A DNA stretch of 64,000 bases from Aegilops tauschii subsp. strangulata (GCF_002575655.3 NC_053039.3:376193633-376257632), one strand, 5' to 3'. Positions 44,501 through 57,259 are shown, counted from the stretch's first letter. The notes: generated from the letters alone by a model not told the origin. Made by a program: numbers and translations.

Positions 44501-45495
44501 TTCTCATATTATATGTGGATGACATACTATTGATGGGAAATGATATATAATTCTTGGAAAGTATAAAGGCCTATTTGAATAAGTGTTTTTCAATGAAGGA
44601 CCTTGGAGAAGCTGCTTATATATTAGGCATCAAGATCTATAGAGATAGATCAAGACGCCTCATTGGTCTTTCATAGAGTACGTACCTTGACAAGATATTG
44701 AAGAAGTTCAATATGGATCAGTCCAAGAAGGGGTTCTTGCCTGTATTGCAACGTGTGCAATTGAGCACGGCTCAATGCCCGACCACGGCAGAAGATAGAG
44801 AAAAGATGAGTGTCATCCCCTATGCCTCGGCCATAGGGTCTATTATGTATGCCATGCTGTGTACCAGACCTGATGTAAACCTTGCCGTAAGTTTGGTAGG
44901 AAGGTACCAAAGTAATCCCGGCATGGAACACTGGACGGCGGTCAAGAACATCCTGAAGTACCTGAACAGGACTAAGGATATGTTTCTCGTTTATGGAGGT
45001 GACGAAGAGCTCGTCGTAAAGGGTTACGTCGATGCTAGCTTCGACACCGATCTGGATGACTCTAAGTCACAAACCGGATACGTGTATATTTTGAATGGTG
45101 GGGCGGTCAGCTGGTGCAGTTGCAAGCAAAGCGTGGTGGCGGGATCTACATGTGAAGCGGAATACATGGCGGCCTCAGAGGCAGCGCAAGAAGCAATCTG
45201 GATGAAGGAGTTCATTACCGACCTAGGGGTGATTCCCAATGCGTCGGGCCCGATGACTCTCTTCTGTGACAACACTGGAGCTATTGCCCTTGCCAAGGAG
45301 CCCAGGTTTCACAGGAAGACCAGGCATATCAAGTGTCGCTTCAACTCCATTCGTGAAAGTGTTCAAAATGGAGACATAGATATTTGTAAAGTACATACGG
45401 ACCTGAATGTAGCAGATCCGTTGACTAAACCTCTCCCTAGAGCAAAACATGATCAACACCAGAACTCTATGGGTGTTCGATTCATCACAATGTAA
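41518..45495 (+). pseudogene. gag-pol: Element 2 gag-pol polyprotein, two stop codons
   Basis: One frame of about 1326 codons from ATG 41518 (MAHVALNFNAFLEK) to TAA 45493-45495. Gag occupies residues 1-240. The CCHC knuckle CFYCKGSGHWKRNC is near 250. The protease site reads FDIGAV near 300, where DTG is usual, so catalysis is probably lost. Pre-integrase HCRLGH is near 437. Integrase has HTDVCG near 496 and SDRGGEY near 560. RT has WQMDVKTAFLNG and YVDDILLMG near 998. RNase H (SFDTD, CEAEY, FCDN) fills the end. TAA at 44548-44550 and TAG at 44674-44676 fall between RT and RNase H. Splicing and subgenomic gag were not assessed. Confidence 0.95.
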
Positions 45496-45512
45496 CTAGA
45501 TTATTGACTCTA

Positions 45513-45527
45513 GTGCAAGTGGGAGAC
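45513..45527 (+). other. Element 2 polypurine tract
   Basis: TGCAAGTGGGAGAC directly before the 3' LTR; the same block occurs (reversed) beside the 3' LTR of element 1. Confidence 0.85.
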
Positions 45528-47214
45528 TGTTGGAAATATGCCCTAGAGGCAATAATAAAATGGTTATTATTATATTTCCTTGTTCATGATAATTGTCTGT
45601 TGTTCATGCTATAATTGTGTTATCCGGAAATCGTAATACATGTGTGAATACATAGACCACAACATGTCCCTCGTGAGCCTCTAGTTAACTAGCTCGTTGA
45701 TCAACAGATTGTCATGGTTTCCTGACTATGGACATTTGATGTCATTGATAACGGGATCACATCATTAGGAGAATGATGTGATGGACAAGACCCAATCCTA
45801 AGCATAGCACAAAGATCGTGTAGTTCGTTTGCTAGAGCTTTTCCAATGTCAAGTATCTTTTCCTTAGACCATGAGATCGTGTAACTCCCGGATGCCGTAG
45901 GAGTGCTTTGGGTGTACCAAATGTCACAACGTAACTGGGTGACTATAAAGGTACACTACAGGTATCTCTGAAAGTGTCTGTTGGGTTGACACGGATCGAG
46001 ACTGGGATTTGTCACTCCGTATGACGGAGAGGTATCTCTGGGCCCACTCGGTAATGCATCATCATAATGAGCTCAATGTGACTAAGGAGTTAGCCACGGG
46101 ATCATGCATTACGGTACGAGTAAAGAGACTTGCCGGTAACGAGATTGAACAAGGTATTGGGATACCGACGATCGAATCTCGGGCAAGTAACATACCGATT
46201 GACAAAGGGAAATGTATATGGGATTGATTGAATCCTCGACATCATGGTTCATCCGATGAGATCATCGTGGAACATGTGGGAGCCAACATGGGTATCCAGA
46301 TCCCGTTGTTGGTTATTGACCGGAGAGGCGTCTCGGTCATGTCTGCATGTCTCCTGAACCCGTAGGGTCTACACACTTAAGGTACGGTGACGCTAGGGTA
46401 GTAGAGATATTAGTATGCGGAAACCCGAAAGTTGTTCGGAGTCCCGGATAAGATCCCGGACGTCACGAGGAGTTCCGGAATGGTCCGGAGGTGAAGAATT
46501 ATATATAGGAAGTCTAGTTTCAGCCACCGGGAAAGTTTCGGGGGTTATCGGTATTGTACCGGGACCACCGGAAGGGTCCCGGGGGTCCATCGGGTGGGGC
46601 ACCTATCTCGGAGGGCCCCATGGGCTGAAGTGGGAGGGGAACCAGCCCCTGGTGGGCTGGTGCACCCCCATGGGCCTCCCCCTGCGCCTAGGGTTGGAAA
46701 CCCTGGGGGTGGGGGCGCCCCACCTGGCTTGGGGGGCAAGTTTCCCCCCTTGGCCGCCGCCCCCATGTAGATGGGATCCCAGGGCCGGCGCCCCCCCAGG
46801 GGACCTATATATAGTGGGGGGGGGAGGGCAGCAGTACCCTATCCCCTGGCGCCTCCCTCTCCCTCCCGTTTGCGCTTGGCGAAGCCCTGCCGGGATCCCC
46901 GCTACTTCCACCACCACGCCGTCGTGCTGCTGGATCTCCATCAACCTCTCCTTCCCGCTTGCTGGATCAAGAAGGAGGAGACGTCGCTGCTCCGTACGTG
47001 TGTTGAACGCGGAGGTGCCGTCCGTTCGGCGCTCGGTCATCGGTGATTTGGATCACGACGAGTACGACTCCATCAACCCCGTTCACTTGAACGCTTCCGC
47101 TCGCGATCTACAAGGGTATGTAGATGCACTCCTTCCCTCTCGTTGCTAGTAAACTCCATAGATGGATCTTGGTGATGCATAGAAAATTTTAAATTTCTGC
47201 TACAACTCCCAACA
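45528..47214 (+). repeat. Element 2 3' LTR
   Basis: 1687 bp, TGTTGG...CCCAACA, followed by the TATCT duplication. Confidence 0.95.
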
Positions 47215-47219
47215 TATCT

Positions 47220-47749
47220 AGCATGAAAAGTGTTGGGAACCCTAAGTCGTTTTCGTTGGTGGGATGGATACACATCTCAAAATGTTTTTATCTCTAATTT
47301 TTTGCTTTGAGCTCTGGCACCTCTACAAATCCCTACTTCCCTCTGTGAAGGGCCTTTCTTTTACTTTATGCAATTTTTATTTTTATTTTTGAGTCTCCAT
47401 CTTCTCTCATAAAAAACACCAACTAGGAGGCAATATGATCATACTTAAGTATTGGGTGTAGCTAATATGCGAGTGTGTTTCATGAATGGATCAATGGTTG
47501 AGCATGATGGGCTTGGGATAACTTATCTTAGAGTTGATATTTTGAAAGACATAGTTGCTTGTTGATATGCTTGAGTATCTAAATTATTATGTCAAAACTA
47601 GACTATTGCTTTGAATCACATAAAAGTCCAATTGTCCATGCTATAAAGAAAAGAATATGATATGACATGATATGCAACATTCCACATCAAAAATTCTGTT
47701 TTTATCACTTACCTACTTGAGGGCGAGTAGGAGTTAAGCTTGGGGATGC
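47220..47749 (+). other. Element C 3' non-coding region
   Basis: 530 bp of AT-rich C sequence between element 2 and the 3' LTR. It ends TTAAGCTTGGGGATGC, the purine-rich tract. No ORF. Confidence 0.75.
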
Positions 47750-49320
47750 TGATACGTCTCCAACGTATCTATAATTTTTGATTGTTCCATGCTATTATAT
47801 TACCAATCTTGGATGTTTTATAATCATTTTATATCATTTTTTGGTACTAACCTATTGACATAGTGCCAAGTGCCAGTTGCTGTTTTCCATGTTTTTTACA
47901 TCACAGAAAATCAATATCAGACGGAGTCCAAATGCCATGAAACACCACGATGATTTTTTATGGGCCAGAAGGAACACAACGGGCCCTGGCTGTGCCTGGG
48001 GGGTGCCCCGAGGGGGGCACAACCCATCAGGGCGCGCCAGGAGGCCCTGGTGGGTTGTGCCCACCTCGGGTGGCCCTGCACTGCCTCTTTGCTCTATAAA
48101 TACCCCAATATTCCAGAAACCCTAAAGGCATCGACGAAATGTTCATCCAGCCACCGCAGAGTCCAAAACCACCAGATCCAATCTAGACACCATCTAGGAT
48201 GGGGTTCACCACCTCCATTGGTGCCTCTCCGATGATGCATGAGTAGTTCTTTGTAGACCTTCGGGTCCGTAGTTAGCAGCTAGATGGCTTCCTCTCTCTC
48301 GCTGAATTCTCAATGCAATGGTCTCTTGGAAATCCATATGATGTAACTCTTTTGCGGTGTGTTTGTTGGGATCTGATGAACTTCTAGTTTATGATCAGTT
48401 ATATCTTTTTATCCATGAAAGTTATTTGAGTTTCTTTGGTCTCTTATATGCATGATTGCTTATAGCCTCATATTTCTTCTCCGATATTTGGGTTTTGTTT
48501 GGCCAACTTGATCTATTTATCTTGCAATGGGAAGAGGTGCTCTGTGGTGGGTTCGATCTTACGGTGCTTGATCCCAGTGACAGAAAGGGAAACGACACGT
48601 ATGTATCGTTGCTACTATGGATAAAACGATGGGGTCTATCTCTACATAGATAGATCTTGTCTACATCATGTCATCGTTCTTATTGCATTACTCCGTTTTT
48701 CCATGAACTTAATACACTAGATGCATGTTGGATAGCGGTCGATATGTGGAGTAATAGTAGTAGATGCAGGCAGGAGTCGGTCTACTAATCTTGGACGTGA
48801 TGCCTATATAATGATCCTTGCCTGGATATCATCATAATTATTTGAAGTTCTATCAATTTTCCAATAGTAATTTGTTTACCCACCGTTTGCTATTTTTCTC
48901 GAGAGAAGCCACTAGTAAAACCTACACCCCCCGGGTCTTCTTTCTCATAAATTTGCCTTTGTGATCTACTTTTCTCTTGCATTTATTTTCAGATCTATTA
49001 AAGCAAAAATACAAAAATTTCTTGCTGCATTTTATTTCTATTTATTTTATTTGGCGTTCGATCTATCAATCTACTACAATTATCTCACGTCCGTCTGCCT
49101 ATCTTGAGGCGCTGTTCCCCGGAAGGGATGGACAACCCCTTTAACACGTCGGGTTGCGAGGATTTGTTATTTGTGTGCAGGGGCTGTTTATGTTGTGTTG
49201 CTTGGTTCTCCTACTGGTTTGATAACCTTGGTTTCATATCTAAGGGAAATACCTACCGCCGCTGTGCTGCATCATCCCTTCCTCTTTGGGGAAATACCGA
49301 CGTAGCTTCAAGCAACATCA
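47750..49320 (+). repeat. Element C 3' LTR
   Basis: 1571 bp, TGATACGTCTCC...CAACATCA, TATA box at 48095-48102. Collinear with 8782-10376. Confidence 0.92.
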
Positions 49321-51082
49321 AGAACCTCCAAAGTTCAAGCAGCGACTAAACATTGTAATTCATGGTAGAAAAGATCTAGTCAAGATGCACCCAACATTAG
49401 CTACACACAATGCATCAGCATCACATCAGTGCTCTCAGGTTCTAGCGCTTATTTTAGAGGGTGATGACACAACATAAAAGTAATTAGGTAGTCCCTTCGT
49501 AGAGGGAAGCAGTGATTTGCAGAGGTGCCAAAGCTCAAGTTTTTAAAACAGAGGTAAATGATATTTTGAGACATGCACCCTTCTCATTTACTTCACGACC
49601 ATCAGTTATCAACATCTTCCATGCTAAGCATGTTAGTGGCGGTTCCCAAGCGATAAAAGTAAAGGTTTTGACTCCATTGGGAGCTTTTGTTTGATTATTT
49701 GAGAGATCAATTCTTTTTGCAGTTTGGGACTGGGCATCCCTATTACCGCCCTTTTCTCATGCAATGGCGAGTGAATAAACACTTGACCTGAGAATAACCC
49801 GCTTAGCATGGAAGATACCGACCACCTCCTGTCGTTCCATGAATGATCCAGGCACACAAAAGGGATATTTATTTGAAGTTTTTAGAGGTGGCACATGCAA
49901 ATTTACTTAGGACGGTAGGGTAATACCGCATATAGGTAGGCATGGTGGACTCATCTGGAATAACTTGGTTTCAAGGTTTTGGATGTACAAGCAGAATTCC
50001 CACTTAGTACAGGCGAAGGCTAGCAATTAGGTTGAGAAGCGGCCATCTGGAGATCAACAATGGCATGAACATGCATTATGCATAAGTAACATTGGACGCT
50101 AGCATGAGTAGGATATGAACACCATGAACATAAATATCGTAGAGGCTATGTTGATTTTGATTCAACTACATGCATGAACATGTGCCAAGTCAAGCCACTC
50201 GAAAATTCAGAGGAGGATACCATATCATCATACTACGTCACAATCATTTTAATGCAATGTTGATATCCAAGACAAATCATTATCCACTCCTAGCTACTTA
50301 TGCATGGCATGAGAAACTATAATCTCTAATTGTCATTGCAAACATGTTTAATCATAATGGGCTGAATCATGGATACTAGGTTAAACATATTTACAAAAAC
50401 AGAACAAGTCGAGTTCATACCCGGTTCTCTCTGCCACGGCTAGTTCATTGAATATCGTCATTATTTCCTTTCACTTGCACGACCGAACAATGTGAAAATC
50501 ATAATAGTGCAAGAGTGCCGTGGACTAAGCTGGAATCTGCAAACATTTTATTCAACAGGAGAAGACAAGGTAAAATGATTTCTTTGTTAGATCAACAATT
50601 ATTCATAAGAGACCCACTCAACATTTTCATCGTGGTCTCGTCCTTGGTAAGACTCAATAAAAAGAAAAGAAATTAAGAGAAACACACTGAAATATTTCTG
50701 GAGTTTTTGGTTTTCCTGAACAAGAAAATAAAAGGGAAAAGCAAAAACGAGAAAAACTATTTACACGGGAAAGCTCCCAACAAGCAAAAGAAGAACAAGG
50801 AAATCCTTTTGGGTTTTCTTCTTAATGTTACAACTAAGCATGCATAGAAAGTAAACTAAGTACAACTTTTTTTTGGTTTTTCTAAAGTTTTTCAAACACA
50901 TAAAAAGAAAGCAAGAAAAATAAATTTAACATGGATGATACAATGAAAAAGTGTGAACACCGACAACTGGAATGAAATGTGTGAACATAAATGTGATGTC
51001 GGTGAGAAACACGTACTCCCCCAAGCTTAGGCTTTTGGCCTAACTTGGTAATCGATCAGTAGCCTGGATAGTAGTTCGCGTG
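49321..51082 (-). other. Element D non-coding region downstream of its last ORF
   Basis: 1.8 kb of AT-rich D sequence, read on the minus strand. No credible ORF. Parts (about 49720-50050) are diverged relatives of the non-coding part of element C at about 12770-13085, for example the shared GGGATGCCCAGTCCC block. It ends with a CCCCAAGC-containing motif near 51015. Confidence 0.7.
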
Positions 51083-53727
51083 TTAGCTCACGGAGGCTCT
51101 CGGTGCAGATGCCTCGGCCTGCCGTGCTGCCTCCACTGCCGCGTTGTGAGCTCGGGCCTCGCTCTTGCTACCTCTTGAGCACTGCGTTGGTTTTCCCTTG
51201 AAGAGGAAAGGGTGATGCAACAAAGTAGCGTAAGTATTTCCCTCAGTTTTTGAGAACCAAGGTATCAATCCAGTTGGAGACTACACGCAAGTCGCCTCGT
51301 ACCTACACAAACAAATAAGAACCTTGCAACCAACGCAATAAAGGGGTTGTCAATCCCTTCAAGGCCACTTGCAAAAGTGAGATATGATAGAGATAATAAG
51401 ATACATATTTTTGGTATTTTTATGATATAGATTGAAAGTAAAGATTGCAAAGTAAAATAGATTGGAAACTTATATGATGGAAAATAGACCCGGGGGCCAT
51501 AGGTTTCACTAGTGGCTTCTCTCAAGATAGCATAGGTATTACGGTGGGTGAACAAATTACTGTCGAGCAATTGACAGAAAGGTGCATAGTTATGAGAATA
51601 TCTAGGCATGATCATGTATATAGGCATCACGTCCGCGACAAGTAGACCGAAACGATTCTGCATCTACTACTATTACTCCACACATCATCCGCTATCCAGC
51701 ATGCATCTAGAGTATTAAGTTCATAAGAATAGAGTAACGCATTAGGCAAGATGACATGATGTAGAGGGATAAACTCAAGCAATATGATATAAACCCCATC
51801 TTTTTATCCTCGATGGCAACAATACAATACGTGCCTTGCTGCCCCTGCTGTCACTGGGAAAGGACACCGCAAGATTGAACCCAAAGCTAAGCACTTCTCC
51901 CATTTCAAGAAAGATCAATCTAGTAGGCCAAACCAAACTGATAATTCGATGAGACTTGCAAAGATAACAAATCATACATAAAAGAATTCAGAGGAGATCC
52001 AAATATTGTTCATAGATAATCTTGATCATAAACCCACAATTCATCGGATCTCGACAAACACACCGCAAAAAGAATTACATCGAATAGATCTCCAAGAAGA
52101 TCGAGGAGAACTTTGTATTGAGATCCAAAGAGAGAGAAGAAGCCATCTAGCCAATAACTATGGACCCGAAGGTCTGTGGTAAACTACTCACACATCATCG
52201 GAGAGGCTATGGTGTTGATGTAGAAGCCCTCCGTGATCGATTCCCCCTCCGGCGGAGCGCCGGAAAAGGCCACAAGATGGGATCTCACGGGTACAGAAGG
52301 TTGCGGCGGTGGAAATAGGGTTTCGTGGTGCTCCTGGATGTTTTTGGGGTATATGGGTATATATAGGAGGAAGAAGTAGGTGAGTGGAGCTGCGAGGGGC
52401 CCACGAGAGTGGGCGGCGCGCCCAGGGGGGCAGGCGCGCCTCCCTGCCTCGTGGCCTCCTTGCTTCTTTCTTGACGTCCAGTCCAAGTCCCCTGGATCAC
52501 GTTTGTTCCAAAAATAACTCTCCCGAAGGTTTCATTCCGTTTGGATTTCGTTTGATATTCCTTTTCTGCGAAACACTGAAATGGGCAAAAAACCAGCAAT
52601 TTGCGCTGGGCCTTTGGTTAGTAGGTTATTCCCAAAAATAATATAAAAGTGTATAATAAAGCCCATTAAACATCCAAAACAGATAATATAATAGCATGGA
52701 ACAATCAAAAATTATAGATACATTGGAGACGTATCAGCTCTCAAGAACAAAATATCTTCCTTTGCTGTGATAGTCAAAAAGAGCAAGCCCTGGCAAATAT
52801 GTGTGCACAACAGATGTTTGGTTAAACAACAGATTGTAAGTGAAATTATGAATTGTTCCTGTGAGGATCTTATGACATTCCAAAGCATCAAAGTCTAAAT
52901 ACTGCGTGGGTACGATAGGGTCAAAGGGCAAAGGTGAAACACCCAGGCCTCGTGCTAAACGCGTGGCATATATTCCACCATAGAAATAGCCACTATTAGC
53001 GTTATGTTGCAGTCTGCGTGCAACAATCACTCCAATGTTATAAATCCTTTCACCGGTGAGAGCGGTGCGTATGAGGATCAAGTCTGGAGCACAAAGTGTA
53101 CTACTGTCTTACTTGCCTACTATACATTTCCCGTTAAATAATTCAAAGTACTGAATTGCGGGAAAATGAATGCTCTTTATTCTACCTTGTGTCACTCCCC
53201 TTGTCTCACCGTCGCAAAGACTAGTCAAGAATGATTGGTACTCAGCCCTTGGCGGTTCGTAGCGAACCCCAGAACGGGAGTTTGCAGCGGTGAGCAAAAC
53301 TCTCTAGTGAAATGGTAAACGAATTTTCATAAAGTTTAAATGACACCCTAGACTCACGGGGATGGAATTTAAATCCTTTGACAAAGGATTCAGTGAGAGT
53401 GTGGTGTTGTTCGCACTTATCTGCAATGTAGGGCCCAAGACCGACATCGTGAACATATTGCTCAAATTCCTCCTTAATGCCCACACGCACCATATAATCA
53501 TCGCAAGGCCATAAGCATGTTTTGCTAGCTGCATCTCGAATGGAACTTTCACTTGGTTCAACATAACACCGTCGAGCGGAATTGTCACTAGAAGATGCCC
53601 CCGAGGATCTCCTCCTCGAAGAACTCTTTCCAGACAGGTTCATCATGTTCGCGTACAATTTTTTGAAAATTTTTAGGTGACAAAAATTGATCAACAAACC
53701 TTCATACAATTGATAGCGACTACTCAT
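51083..53727 (-). pseudogene. Element D env-position ORF, split by solo LTR G
   Basis: Minus strand, from 53727 (or the Met at 53642, MMNLSGKSSSRRR) to 52737, then 51160-51083 beyond the solo LTR. The protein has a Ser-rich start, DDYMVRVGIKEEFEQYV, SFKLYENSFTISLESFAHRC and later NSGYFYGGIYATRLARGLG. The pattern resembles the third ORF downstream of gag-pol in Athila-like plant elements (ATHILA ORF-1 or plant transposon protein families); I see no clear membrane segment. A frameshift near 53265 and a stop near 53100 break it. Removing G and one AGAGC copy restores an open frame with an Ala-rich tail ending VS. Confidence 0.7.
51166..52736 (-). mobile_element. Solo LTR G (Gypsy, Sabrina/Fatima-like)
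   Basis: 1571 bp from TGCTACCTCTTGAGC to GGAGACGTATCA on the plus strand, flanked by a perfect duplication GCTCT (51161-51165 and 52737-52741). There is no internal region or second LTR, so it is a solo LTR left by recombination between the LTRs of a full element. On the minus strand it starts TGATACGTCTCC like C and D but its 3' half differs from both. TATA-like TATATATACCC is on the minus strand near 52365. Confidence 0.9.
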
Positions 53728-54398
53728 AGGGATTCATAGAGGCCATAACAAGCATTCAAACTACTTAGAACTCTAAGAATTCAATATGCAAGCTCATCTA
53801 CAGCAGCACCAAGAGTAGCTAATTAGTTAAAATATAATTCCTTAAAACAAAACTAATTGGACAAATGGTGGAGTCACATACCAAGCAACAATCCCCCGAA
53901 ACAGTTTCAGAAATGGAGCTTCGAGCAAAGAGATCGAAATCCACGGAGAAAGAACACTTGAGAGAGAGCAATGGAGAATTTTTTATGGAGGTAAGTGATG
54001 ATGTGGTGTGAAGGGATAAGTGAGGGGCCCACGTGGGGACCACAACCCACCAGGGCGCGCCCAGGTGGGTTGCCCACCTGGTGCACCTCCCTCTGATATT
54101 ATTTGCACCAGAAATTCTTAAATATTCAAAAAAAATCGTATTGATTTTTTAGAGCATTCTGAGAACTTTTATTTTTGGGTCATTTTTTTATTGCACGGGA
54201 AATTCAGAAAACAGACAAAACATGGCATTTCATTTTATTTAACTAATAAAAAAAGAAAACAGAAGGTATGGACAGAAGGTAGTGCTCACTAAATTCATCA
54301 ACTTCATACCTCTAAAAAATGATTCATTAATAAGGTTGATCAAGTCTTATTAACAACCACTTTCGATTAGCATGAAACCGAAGAACTTTCATAAATCA
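53728..54398 (-). other. Element D non-coding gap between gag-PR and env-position ORF
   Basis: About 670 bp where RT, RNase H and integrase would stand in a complete element. It is AT-rich with no such coding sequence. It includes a GGGCGCGCCC-type stretch at about 54050. Confidence 0.75.
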
Positions 54399-57181
54399 CT
54401 AAGTTACCTCAACGGGGATATGAATGTCCCCAACAATAAGGTTTTCATATTTCTTTTTAATAGTGGGTAGAGGTAGATGAAAACTTCCAATAGTGATTGT
54501 CGGAGATTTTTCAATAACATTAATACCATTCACTTGGAATTTTTTCTTCGGAAAGTGCACCGTATGCTCATTACCATTGATATGAAAAGTGACCTTGCTT
54601 TTATTGTAGTCAATAACAGCTCATGCCATATTCAAGAAGGGTCTACCAAGGATAATCGACATGTTGTCATCCTCGGGCATCTCAAGTATAACAAAGTCAG
54701 TCAAAATAGTAACATTAGCAACAACAATGGGCACATCCTCACAGATACCGATAGGTATGGCAGCTGATTTGTCAGCCATTTGCAAAGATCTTTCAGTAGG
54801 TGTGAGTTTATTCAAATCAAGTCTTTTATATAAAGAGAAAGACATAACACTAACACCAGCTCCTAAGTCACATAAAGCAGTTTTCACATAATTCTTTTTG
54901 ATGCAGCAAGGTATAGTTGGTATTCCTGGGTCTCCAAGTTTTTTAGGTACTCCATCTTTAAAAGTATAATTAGCAAGGATAGTGGAGATTTCAGCTTCCA
55001 GTATTTTTCTCTTATTAGTGATGATGTCTTTCATATACTTTTCATAAGGAGGCATTTTCAAGATATCAGTCAAGTGAGTACACAAAAAGACTGGCCTCAG
55101 CATTTCAGCAAAGCGTTCAAATTCTTCACCATATTTCTTTTTAGTTGACTTAGATGGAAAAGGCATGGGTTTTTTAACCCACAGTTCTCTTTCTTTACCG
55201 CGTTTTCTAGCAATGAAGTCTCTTTTATCATATCGTGTATTCCTGGGTTGTGGGTTATCAAGATCAACTGGTGGTTGCATTTCAACATCATTATCTGGTT
55301 CTTTTTCATTGTTTGGTTGAGTATCTGCATGAACATCAGCATTATCTTTTTCATTATCACTAGGTGAATGTTCATTACCAAATTGGGTTTCAACATCAGA
55401 GATAGAAACATCATTTTCATTATCAGGAGGTTTTTCTACTTCAGGTTCACTAGAGGCATGCAAAGTCCTATCATTTTTATTTTTCTTCTTCTTTTTAGAA
55501 GGACTAGGTGCAGTGGTGTTGTTTCTTTGTGAATCCTGTTCAATTCTTTTTGGGTGTCCCTCAAGATAAAGCGGTTCCTGAGTCATTTTACCTCCTCTAG
55601 TTGCAAATCTAACAGCAAAGTCATGTATGTTGTTATTCATTTCATCAAGTAATTTTCTTTGTGATTTAGCAACTTGTTCTAACTGGGTTTGTACCATAGA
55701 AGCATGTTTTCCAACACCTCTAACATCATTTGAGATTCTAAATAACAAGTCACTCAAGCGAGCAATCATATCAGAATTGTATTTCAATTGTTTCATAACA
55801 TTTGCATGAAAGTGATCTTGTTTTCTAATGTAATTCTCAAACTCATAAAGGCATTGGCTAGGGTGCATATTGTGCGGATTATCATTATCATTGAATTCAT
55901 TAAAGAATTTACCTCTACCACCTTAGATGGTGGTGGTGTATTCAGCCCATGTATTTCTTCAATAGGAGGTAAATTTTTAACATCTTCAGCTTTAATACCT
56001 TTTTCCTTCATAGATTTCTTTGCCTCTTGCATATCTTCAGGACTAAGATATAATATACCCCTCTTCTTTGGAGTGGGTTTAGCCGGTGGTTCAGGAATAG
56101 TCCAATCATCATAATTTTTCAGTATGTTATTCAATAATTCTTCAGCTTGAGCAATAGTTCATTCCCTGAAAACACAACCAGGACAACTATCTAGTAAGTC
56201 CCTAGAAGCATCGGTTAGTCCATTATAGAAGATATCAAGTATTTCATTTTTCTTAAGAGGATGATCAGGCAAAGCATTAAGTAACTGGCAAAGCCTGCCC
56301 CAAGCTTGTGGGAGACTCTCTTCTTTAGTTTGAACAAAGTTAAATATTTCCTGTAAGGCAGCTTGTTTCTTATGAGCAGAAAAATATTTTTCAGAGAAGT
56401 AATAAGTCATATCCTGGGGACTACGCACACAACCAGGAGCAAGAGTATTGTACCAAGCTTTAGCATCACCCTTTAATGAGAAATGAAATAATTTGAGAAT
56501 AAAGTAATAGCAAGTTTTCACATCATGAGTAAAAAGGGTGGCTATGTCATTCAACTTAGTAAGATGTGCCACAATAGTTTTAGTTTCATAACCATGGAAA
56601 GGATCAGATTCAAGCAAGGTAATTAACTCTGGGTCGACAGAGAATTCATAATCCTTGTCAGCAATAAAGATAGGTGAAGTAGCAAACTTAGGATCATACT
56701 GCATTCTAGCATTCAGAGATTTTTCTTTATACTTGCATAATAATTTCTCTAGATCATATCTATCCTTACAAGCAAGAATATCTCTAGTTGTCTCCTCATT
56801 CATAACATAACCTTCTGGTACCTTAGGCAATTCATATCTAGGAAGGCTAGTTCTAGCAGGTGTTTCAGGAGTTTCAGTTTCAAGCTCATCATCAGATTCA
56901 ACAACATCATGTTGTATTACTCTAGCATTTTGTTCATCAAGAAAGTCACCAAGTGGCACATCATTATCATCAAGGAAGGTACTAGCATCATCATAAGCAT
57001 CATTCATAGTAGAAGTAGCATCATCAATAACTTGCGACATATCAGAATTAATAGCATGTGGAGGTGTTGCAAGTTTACTTATAACAGAAGGTGAATCTAA
57101 AGTAGAACTGGATGGCAGTTCCTTACCTCCCCGCGTCTTAGAGGGATAAATCTTAGTCTTAGCATCCTTCAGATTCTTCAT
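54399..57181 (-). pseudogene. gag-PR: Element D gag-protease, degenerate
   Basis: Minus strand from ATG 57181 (MKNLKDAKTKIYPSK). Gag core: LFHFSLKGDAKAWYN, YFSEKYFSAHKKQAAL, IFYNGLTDASRDLLDS. TGA at 56159-56161 and a one-base shift near 55920 break it. An Asn/Lys/Glu-rich linker follows. The protease has ALCDLGAGVSVMS (about 54863) and ILGRPFLNMA, typical of Athila-like proteases. TGA at 54621-54623 interrupts the end. The frame closes at TAG 54401-54399 after a normal-looking protease tail, with no RT following, so the gene appears to lack RT by design rather than by the decay seen here. Confidence 0.85.
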
Positions 57182-57230
57182 AGTGATAAATTGATAATAA
57201 TCCCAAGTGACTCAACAAATATAGCTATGC

Positions 57231-57248
57231 TCCCCGGCAACGGCGCCA
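57231..57248 (-). other. Element D primer-binding site
   Basis: The minus strand reads TGGCGCCGTTGCCGGGGA, 11 bases after the 5' LTR, identical to that of element C. Confidence 0.8.
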
Positions 57249-57259
57249 GAAAAAGGTCT

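Larger units (their letters stand above)
38548..47214 (+). mobile_element. Element 2: Angela (BARE1/WIS clade) Copia retrotransposon
   Basis: Full-length plus-strand Copia element, 8.7 kb, with LTRs 38548-40203 and 45528-47214 and a perfect target-site duplication TATCT (38543-38547 and 47215-47219). The LTR start TGTTGGAAATATGCCC is the well-known Angela/BARE1 end. I estimate 40-50 LTR substitutions by eye, near 3 percent. The gag-pol frame is broken by only two stop codons. Confidence 0.96.
8782..49320 (+). mobile_element. Element C: non-autonomous Gypsy-like LTR retrotransposon (Sabrina-like LTR)
   Basis: Plus-strand element with LTRs at 8782-10376 and 47750-49320. Its own sequence totals about 6.6 kb once elements A (13141-38440) and 2 (38548-47214) are removed. 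It has an Asp-type primer-binding site, one ORF of 234 codons and a purine-rich tract (AAGCTTGGGGATGC) before the 3' LTR. No RT, integrase or protease is seen, so it is non-autonomous. The flanks AGCGC and AGAAC each differ by one base from AGCAC, suggesting a decayed target-site duplication. It is inserted in the 3' untranslated part of D, with which it shares diverged non-coding sequence. Confidence 0.85.

Noticed and set aside
50169..50176. CATGCATG as a regulatory site in element D
   Set aside because: Single occurrence with no linked gene; treated as background and used to temper the RY claim for A.
51176..52736. Solo LTR G boundary at 51176
   Set aside because: Gives a mismatched duplication (CCTCT/GCTCT). 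Starting at 51166 gives perfect GCTCT on both sides and TG...CA ends.
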